NCBI RefSeq assembly: GCF_003330845.1
Contig: NZ_CP026121.1
Coordinates: forward strand, 7,607,501-7,671,500
Source of the DNA: Streptomyces sp. Go-475
GTDB taxonomy: Bacteria > Actinomycetota > Actinomycetes > Streptomycetales > Streptomycetaceae
Direction: 5' to 3'
DNA length: 64,000 nucleotides
Positions 59,057-64,000 of this stretch are shown piece by piece. Within the stretch, counting starts at the first letter, position 1; every line of letters begins with the position of its first letter. The notes under the pieces were generated by a model, which saw only the letters and a list, made by a program, of their open reading frames with translations, was not told the origin of the DNA and ran no database searches. The translations under genes and the position numbers were made by a program.

Positions 59057-60124
59057 GTGCCCACTGTTCCCCCGGCCTCGAAGACTGCCGAGGCGGTGGA
59101 CGTGACCGCGCTGCTGGAGCGCGGCCGGACCCTGGCCACACCGGTACTGCGGGCGGCCATCGACCGCCTGGCACCTCCCATGGACACCGTTGCCGCCTAC
59201 CACTTCGGCTGGATCGACGCCCAGGGCAGGCCCGCCGAGGGCGACGGCGGCAAGGCCGTGCGCCCCGCCCTCGCGGTACTGTCCGCCGAGGTCATGTCAG
59301 CCGCTCCCGAGACCGGCATCCCCGGCGCCGTCGCCGTGGAGCTCGTCCACAACTTCTCCCTCCTCCACGACGACCTCATGGACGGCGACGAGCAGCGCCG
59401 CCACCGCGACACGGTCTGGAAGGTGCACGGCCCCGCCCAGGCCATCCTGGTCGGCGACGCCCTGTTCGCCCTCGCCAACGAGGTCCTCCTCGAACTCGGC
59501 ACCGTCGAGGCCGGCCGCGCCACCCGCCGCCTGACCACCGCGACCCGCGCCCTGATCGACGGACAGGCGCAGGACATCTCCTACGAGCACCGCGACCGCG
59601 TCAGCGTCGAGGAGTGCCTGGAGATGGAGGGCAACAAGACCGGCGCCCTGCTCGCCTGCGCCAGCTCCATCGGCGCCGTCCTCGGCGGCGCCGACGACCG
59701 CACCGCCGACACGCTGGAGAAGTACGGCTACCACCTGGGCCTCGCCTTCCAGGCCGTCGACGACCTGCTCGGCATCTGGGGCGACCCGGTCTCCACCGGC
59801 AAGCAGACCTGGAGCGACCTGCGCCAGCGCAAGAAGTCCCTGCCGGTCGTCGCCGCGCTCGCGGCCGGCGGCCCCGCCTCCGAGCGGCTCGGCGAGATGC
59901 TCGCCGCCGACGCCAAGGCCAGCGACTTCGAGAACTTCTCCGAGGAGGAGTTCGCGGCCCGCGCCGCCCTCATCGAGGAGGCGGGCGGCCGCGAGTGGAC
60001 CGCCGAAGAGGCACGCCGTCAGCACACCATCGCCATCGAGGCCCTCGACGCCGTCGACATGCCCGACCGGGTGCGGGCACAGTTCACGGCACTCGCGGAC
60101 TTCGTCGTCGTACGGAAGAGATGA
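59057..60124 (+). CDS. Polyprenyl diphosphate synthase (farnesyl/geranylgeranyl type)
   Basis: 355 residues. First aspartate-rich motif LVHNFSLLHDDLMDGDEQRRH (Asp105/106/109) and second LAFQAVDDLLGIWGDPVSTGK. It builds farnesyl or longer diphosphate from IPP and allylic starters and here supplies HpnD. GTG at 59057 with AGAGGAGAG upstream was chosen; the alternative ATG at 58991 (TGATG-coupled to the hpnE stop and with its own AGGAGG) would add 22 unrelated residues, so both starts could be used. Chain length cannot be read reliably; FPP is the likely product by context. Confidence 0.9.
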   Translation: MPTVPPASKTAEAVDVTALLERGRTLATPVLRAAIDRLAPPMDTVAAYHFGWIDAQGRPAEGDGGKAVRPALAVLSAEVMSAAPETGIPGAVAVELVHNFSLLHDDLMDGDEQRRHRDTVWKVHGPAQAILVGDALFALANEVLLELGTVEAGRATRRLTTATRALIDGQAQDISYEHRDRVSVEECLEMEGNKTGALLACASSIGAVLGGADDRTADTLEKYGYHLGLAFQAVDDLLGIWGDPVSTGKQTWSDLRQRKKSLPVVAALAAGGPASERLGEMLAADAKASDFENFSEEEFAARAALIEEAGGREWTAEEARRQHTIAIEALDAVDMPDRVRAQFTALADFVVVRKR

Positions 60125-60246
60125 TCACTATCGGCCGAATAACCCTCGCGTAGTCGCCGGCCGGTGCCGCGAGTCTCCTCGTGACACCGGCCGACGGCGG
60201 ACCCACAGCAGATGCACACCTTGCAGGACTGCACGAAGGGGAAGCC

Positions 60247-62283
60247 ATGACAGCGACGACCGACGGAAGCACCGGGGCCCTGCCACCCCGGGCCGCCGCG
60301 GCCAGCGACACCGACACCGACATGCCCGCGGCGGCCGGAGCACCGGAAGCCGCCGCCCGCGCCGCACAGCGCGCCACCGACTTCCTGCTCTCCCGCCAGG
60401 ACGCCCAGGGCTGGTGGAAGGGCGACCTCGAGACCAACGTCACGATGGACGCCGAGGACCTGCTGCTCCGTCAGTTCCTCGGCATCCGCGACGAGAAGAC
60501 CACGCAGGCCGCCGCCCTCTTCATCCGCGGCGAGCAGCGCGAGGACGGCACCTGGGGCACCTTCCACGGCGGCCCCGGCGAACTCTCCACCACCGTCGAG
60601 GCCTACGTCGCCCTCCGCCTGGCCGGGGACGCGCCGGACGCCCCGCACATGGCGAAGGCCTCCGCCTGGATCCGCGCGCAGGGCGGCATCGCCGCCGCCC
60701 GGGTCTTCACCCGGATCTGGCTGGCCCTGTTCGGCTGGTGGAAGTGGGAGGACCTGCCCGAACTCCCGCCGGAGCTCATCTTCTTCCCCAAGTGGCTGCC
60801 GCTCAACATCTACGACTTCGGCTGCTGGGCCCGGCAGACGATAGTCCCGTTGACGATCGTCTCCGCCAAGCGGCCGGTCCGCCCCGCGCCCTTCCCGCTC
60901 GACGAGCTGCACACCGACCCGGCCCGCCCGAACCCGCCCAGGGCCCTTGCCCCGCGGCTCAGTTGGGACGGGGCCTTCCAGCGGATGGACAAGGCCCTGC
61001 ACATCCTGCGGAAGGTCGCTCCGCGCAGACTCCGCAGGGCCGCCATGAACAGCGCCGCCCGCTGGATCATCGAGCGGCAGGAGAACGACGGCTGCTGGGG
61101 CGGCATCCAGCCCCCGGCCGTCTACTCGATCATCGCGCTGCACCTGCTCGGCTACGACCTCCAGCACCCCGTGATGCGCGAGGGGCTGGCGTCCCTCGAC
61201 CGGTTCGCCGTGTGGCGCGAGGACGGGGCCCGCATGATCGAGGCCTGCCAGTCGCCGGTCTGGGACACCTGCCTGGCCGCGATCGCGCTGGTCGACGCCG
61301 GACTGCCCCCCGACCACCCGCAGTTGGTCAAGGCGGCGGACTGGATGCTGGGCGAGGAGATCGTCCGGCCCGGCGACTGGGCCGTACGGCGGCCGGAACT
61401 GCCGCCCGGGGGCTGGGCGTTCGAGTTCCACAACGACAACTACCCCGACATCGACGACACCGCCGAGGTCGTCCTCGCGCTGCGCCGGATCGTCCACCAC
61501 GACCCGGAGCGGGTCGACAAGGCGATCGGGCGCGCCCTGCGCTGGACCCTCGGCATGCAGTCGAAGAACGGCGCCTGGGCCGCCTTCGACGTCGACAACA
61601 CCAGCCCCTTCCCGAACCGGCTGCCGTTCTGCGACTTCGGCGAGGTCATCGACCCGCCCTCCGCGGACGTCACCGCGCACGTCGTCGAGATGCTCGCCGT
61701 CGAGGGCCTCGCCCACGACCCGCGCACCCGGCGCGGCATCGAGTGGCTGCTCGCCGAGCAGGAGCCGGACGGCTCGTGGTTCGGGCGCTGGGGCGTCAAC
61801 TACGTCTACGGCACCGGGTCCGTCGTCCCCGCCCTGGTCGCCGCGGGCGTCCCCGCCGCGCACCCGGCGATCCGGCGGGCGGTGGCCTGGCTGGAGTCGG
61901 TGCAGAACGACGACGGCGGCTGGGGCGAGGACCTGCGCTCCTACAAGGACGCCGGGGAATGGAGCGGCAAGGGCGCCTCCACCGCCTCGCAGACGGCGTG
62001 GGCGCTGATGGCGCTGCTCGCGGCGGGGGAGCGGGACTCCAAGGCCGTCGAGCGGGGCGTCGAGTGGCTCGCCGCCACCCAGCGGGAGGACGGCTCCTGG
62101 GACGAGCCCTACTTCACGGGGACCGGCTTCCCGTGGGACTTCTCGATCAACTACCACCTCTACCGGCAGGTGTTCCCGCTCACCGCGCTCGGCCGGTACC
62201 TGCACGGAGAGCCCTTCGCCGCGAAGCTGCGGGGGAGCGGAGAGACCGGGAAGCCGCTCGCCGAGGCCAAGGGAGCTGAATGA
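60247..62283 (+). CDS. shc: Squalene-hopene cyclase
   Basis: 678 residues, normal length. The protonating DxDD motif is NYPDIDDTAEVVL (Asp401, Asp403, Asp404). Many QW repeats are seen (QDAQGWWKG, QREDGTWG, QENDGCWGG, QEPDGSWFG, QNDDGGWGE, QREDGSWDEP), and ICQ-like EACQSPVWDTC. It cyclises squalene to hopene and hopanol at the membrane. GAAGGGGAAG precedes the ATG at 60247. 122 bp separate it from the prenyl synthase, so a second promoter is possible. Its stop overlaps hpnG by ATGA. Confidence 0.95.
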   Translation: MTATTDGSTGALPPRAAAASDTDTDMPAAAGAPEAAARAAQRATDFLLSRQDAQGWWKGDLETNVTMDAEDLLLRQFLGIRDEKTTQAAALFIRGEQREDGTWGTFHGGPGELSTTVEAYVALRLAGDAPDAPHMAKASAWIRAQGGIAAARVFTRIWLALFGWWKWEDLPELPPELIFFPKWLPLNIYDFGCWARQTIVPLTIVSAKRPVRPAPFPLDELHTDPARPNPPRALAPRLSWDGAFQRMDKALHILRKVAPRRLRRAAMNSAARWIIERQENDGCWGGIQPPAVYSIIALHLLGYDLQHPVMREGLASLDRFAVWREDGARMIEACQSPVWDTCLAAIALVDAGLPPDHPQLVKAADWMLGEEIVRPGDWAVRRPELPPGGWAFEFHNDNYPDIDDTAEVVLALRRIVHHDPERVDKAIGRALRWTLGMQSKNGAWAAFDVDNTSPFPNRLPFCDFGEVIDPPSADVTAHVVEMLAVEGLAHDPRTRRGIEWLLAEQEPDGSWFGRWGVNYVYGTGSVVPALVAAGVPAAHPAIRRAVAWLESVQNDDGGWGEDLRSYKDAGEWSGKGASTASQTAWALMALLAAGERDSKAVERGVEWLAATQREDGSWDEPYFTGTGFPWDFSINYHLYRQVFPLTALGRYLHGEPFAAKLRGSGETGKPLAEAKGAE

Positions 62284-62921
62284 GCACTCAGCCCGCTCCG
62301 GCCCCGCTGCTGATCGCCTGTGCGCTCGGCATCGAGCAGTTCGCCCTGCGCGCGGGCGGCCGGGGCGGCGCCGGCGGGCCGGTCACCGTGCTGCGCACGG
62401 GCATGGGGCCCGCGGCGGCCGAGCGGTCCGTCACGCGCGTGCTCGCCGACCCGGCCCTGCGCGACGCCGCCGTGCTGGCCACCGGCTTCTGCGCGGGGCT
62501 CGCGCCGGGCATGCACCCCGGCGACCTGGTCGTCGCCGAGGAGACCCGCGACCCGCGCTCCACGACCCCCTGCGTCGGGACGGAGCTGCTGGTCAAGGAA
62601 CTGGGCCGGGCGGTGCCCGGGCGGACCGTGCACACCGGGCCGCTCACCGGCTCCGACCACGTCGTGCGCGGTCACGAACGGTCCGAACTGCTCGCGACCG
62701 GCGCGATCGCGGTCGACATGGAGTCGGCGGCCACGCTCCTGAGCGCCGTGCGGGCGGGCGAGCGCCCCGTTGCGGCCGTCCGGGTGGTCGTGGACGCTCC
62801 TGAACATGAACTCGTCCGGATCGGCACGGTGCGCGGTGGAATATCAGCTTTCCGTGTCCTTCGCTCCGTCCTTCCCGCTTTCTTCGAATGGCACCGTTCC
62901 TTGCTGCTCCCCAGGAGGTGA
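62280..62921 (+). CDS. hpnG: Hopanoid-associated nucleoside phosphorylase HpnG
   Basis: 213 residues. Purine nucleoside phosphorylase fold: LIACALGIEQFALRAGG, TGMGPAAAERSV, VLATGFCAGLAPGMHPGDLVVAEE, and IAVDMESAATLLSAVRAGERPVAAVRVVVD (catalytic ME). It removes adenine from adenosylhopane to give ribosylhopane phosphate. ATG at 62280 overlaps the shc stop. The last codons AGG AGG TGA themselves form the ribosome site of hpnH. Confidence 0.9.
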   Translation: MSTQPAPAPLLIACALGIEQFALRAGGRGGAGGPVTVLRTGMGPAAAERSVTRVLADPALRDAAVLATGFCAGLAPGMHPGDLVVAEETRDPRSTTPCVGTELLVKELGRAVPGRTVHTGPLTGSDHVVRGHERSELLATGAIAVDMESAATLLSAVRAGERPVAAVRVVVDAPEHELVRIGTVRGGISAFRVLRSVLPAFFEWHRSLLLPRR

Positions 62922-62926
62922 GCCAG

Positions 62927-63949
62927 ATGGCCATGCCGCTCCGACAGTCCATCAAAGTCGCTACATACTTGGCTGAACAGAAGCTCCGCCGGCGGGACAA
63001 GTTCCCCCTGATCGTCGAGCTGGAGCCGTTGTTCGCCTGCAACCTCAAGTGCGAGGGCTGCGGCAAGATCCAGCATCCGGCCGGGGTGCTCAAGCAGCGG
63101 ATGCCGGTCGCCCAGGCCGTGGGGGCGGTCATGGAGTCCGGTGCCCCCATGGTGTCCATCGCCGGTGGTGAGCCGCTGATGCACCCGCAGATCGACGAGA
63201 TCGTGCGTCAGCTGGTGGCCAAGCGGAAGTATGTCTTCCTGTGCACCAACGCCATGCTGCTGCGCAAGAAGATGGACCAGTTCACGCCCTCTCCCTACTT
63301 CGCCTTCGCGGTGCACATCGACGGGCTGCGCGAGCGGCACGACGAGTCGGTCGCCAAGGAGGGCGTCTTCGACGAGGCCGTGGAGGCCATCAAGGAGGCC
63401 AAGCGGCGCGGCTTCCGGGTCACCACCAACTCGACCTTCTTCAACACCGACACCCCGCAGACCATCATCGAGGTGCTGAACTTCCTCAACGACGACCTCC
63501 AGGTCGACGAGATGATGATCTCGCCCGCCTACGCCTACGAGAAGGCCCCCGACCAGGAGCACTTCCTCGGCGTGGAGCAGACCCGCGAGCTGTTCAAGAA
63601 GGCCTTCGCGGGCGGCAACCGGCGGCGCTGGCGGCTCAACCACTCCCCGCTCTTCCTGGACTTCCTGGAGGGCAAGGTCGACTTCCCGTGCACGGCCTGG
63701 GCGATCCCGAACTACTCGCTCTTCGGCTGGCAGCGCCCCTGCTACCTGATGAGCGACGGGTACGTGCCGACGTACCGGGAGCTGGTCGAGGAGACCGACT
63801 GGGACAAGTACGGCCGCGGCAAGGACCCGCGCTGCGCCAACTGCATGGCGCACTGCGGCTACGAGCCCACCGCCGTCCTCGCCACCATGGGATCGCTGAA
63901 GGAGTCCCTGCGCGCCATGCGCGAGACGGTCTCCGGGAACCGGGAGTGA
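62927..63949 (+). CDS. hpnH: Adenosylhopane synthase HpnH (radical SAM)
   Basis: 340 residues. Radical SAM cluster motif CxxxCxxC in FACNLKCEGCGKIQ (Cys38, Cys42, Cys45), and a C-terminal cysteine set (RCANCMAHCGYEP). It adds a 5'-deoxyadenosyl group to hopene. The ATG at 62927, with AGGAGG 8 nt upstream inside the hpnG stop region, is preferred over ATG 62933. Followed by the IspG start after 4 nt. Confidence 0.93.
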   Translation: MAMPLRQSIKVATYLAEQKLRRRDKFPLIVELEPLFACNLKCEGCGKIQHPAGVLKQRMPVAQAVGAVMESGAPMVSIAGGEPLMHPQIDEIVRQLVAKRKYVFLCTNAMLLRKKMDQFTPSPYFAFAVHIDGLRERHDESVAKEGVFDEAVEAIKEAKRRGFRVTTNSTFFNTDTPQTIIEVLNFLNDDLQVDEMMISPAYAYEKAPDQEHFLGVEQTRELFKKAFAGGNRRRWRLNHSPLFLDFLEGKVDFPCTAWAIPNYSLFGWQRPCYLMSDGYVPTYRELVEETDWDKYGRGKDPRCANCMAHCGYEPTAVLATMGSLKESLRAMRETVSGNRE

Positions 63950-63953
63950 TGCC

Positions 63954-64000
63954 ATGACCGCCATCCCGCTGGGCGTTCCCGAGGTGCCGGTCCGGCCGAT
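63954..64000 (+). CDS. ispG: Start of a probable IspG (HMBPP synthase), cut by window end
   Basis: Only 15 codons are visible, opening MTAIPLGVPEVPVRP, similar to the N-terminus of Streptomyces IspG/GcpE (MTAISLG pattern). GGGAG lies in the hpnH stop codon region. IspG makes HMBPP in the MEP pathway; a second copy in the hopanoid operon is known in Streptomyces. Identity is tentative because nearly all of the gene is outside the window. Confidence 0.6.
   Translation, partial: MTAIPLGVPEVPVRP

Noticed and set aside
1..64000. tRNA, rRNA, CRISPR array, insertion sequence or prophage
   Set aside because: No cloverleaf, no direct-repeat array and no transposase, integrase or phage structural gene found in either strand by reading.

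Overview
The window is high-GC DNA from a Streptomyces. The evidence is strong third-position GC in all genes, frequent GTG and TTG starts, an SsgA-like sporulation protein, a WhiB protein, a GPP34 protein, a DUF6380-type mini-gene, and a gene order matching the region of the S. coelicolor chromosome that carries ssgD, idi and the hopanoid genes (recognised from memory, not by a search). There is no rRNA, tRNA, CRISPR array, transposase or prophage. It reads as ordinary chromosome.

Region by region. (1) 1-13.5 kb: the end of a LacI regulator, a VOC protein, a WhiB protein, an acyl-ACP desaturase behind a triple palindromic operator, a dimethylargininase and a basic amino acid decarboxylase. 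Then a small secreted protein built from two cysteine-pair repeats, a leaderless-secretion type periplasmic-binding-fold protein, and an ABC-F/UvrA-like pair behind a roughly 220-nt leader with short upstream ORFs. (2) 12.8-18.4 kb: GPP34, SsgD, a secreted BNR-repeat protein, a Rho-N-like small basic protein, endonuclease V, a membrane mini-protein, a saccharopine-dehydrogenase-like reductase and a YjbR protein. (3) 18.5-23.8 kb: a translationally coupled beta-oxidation operon (acyl-CoA racemase, thiolase, FadB) with KstR-like and other palindromes upstream, facing a MerR regulator. (4) 24-35 kb: a nitrogen and peptide scavenging region with an asparagine-type permease, an arginase-family enzyme, three exported peptidases (M1, S15, M14), a BCCT transporter and a D-amino-acid oxidase. 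(5) 35-47.9 kb: ABC-F, glycolipid-binding protein, Tex, LPFR mini-protein, SCO6745-family protein, two DJ-1/PfpI genes, a crotonase, an RsbW-like ATPase, idi, a zinc/cation CDF pump and galE.

(6) 48.2-55.2 kb: a tight seven-gene operon of two CDP-alcohol phosphotransferases, a sugar/alcohol-phosphate nucleotidyltransferase, an archaeal-type sn-glycerol-1-phosphate dehydrogenase homologue, a GT2 glycosyltransferase and a TagG/TagH-like ABC exporter. It looks like a route to an exported glycero- or polyol-phosphate polymer or lipid, possibly on the unusual glycerol-1-phosphate backbone. This is the least understood and most interesting system here. (7) 55.5-64 kb: the hopanoid operon (mini leader ORF, hpnC, hpnD, DUF6380, hpnE, prenyl diphosphate synthase, shc, hpnG, hpnH, start of ispG). 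Its start-stop overlaps form an almost continuous chain: farnesyl diphosphate to squalene (HpnC/D/E), squalene to hopene (Shc), hopene to adenosylhopane and ribosylhopane (HpnH/HpnG), with precursor supply by IspG and the prenyl synthase and, in trans, Idi.

All functional names rest on motif and family recognition by eye. Promoters, operators and terminators are read from sequence symmetry only.
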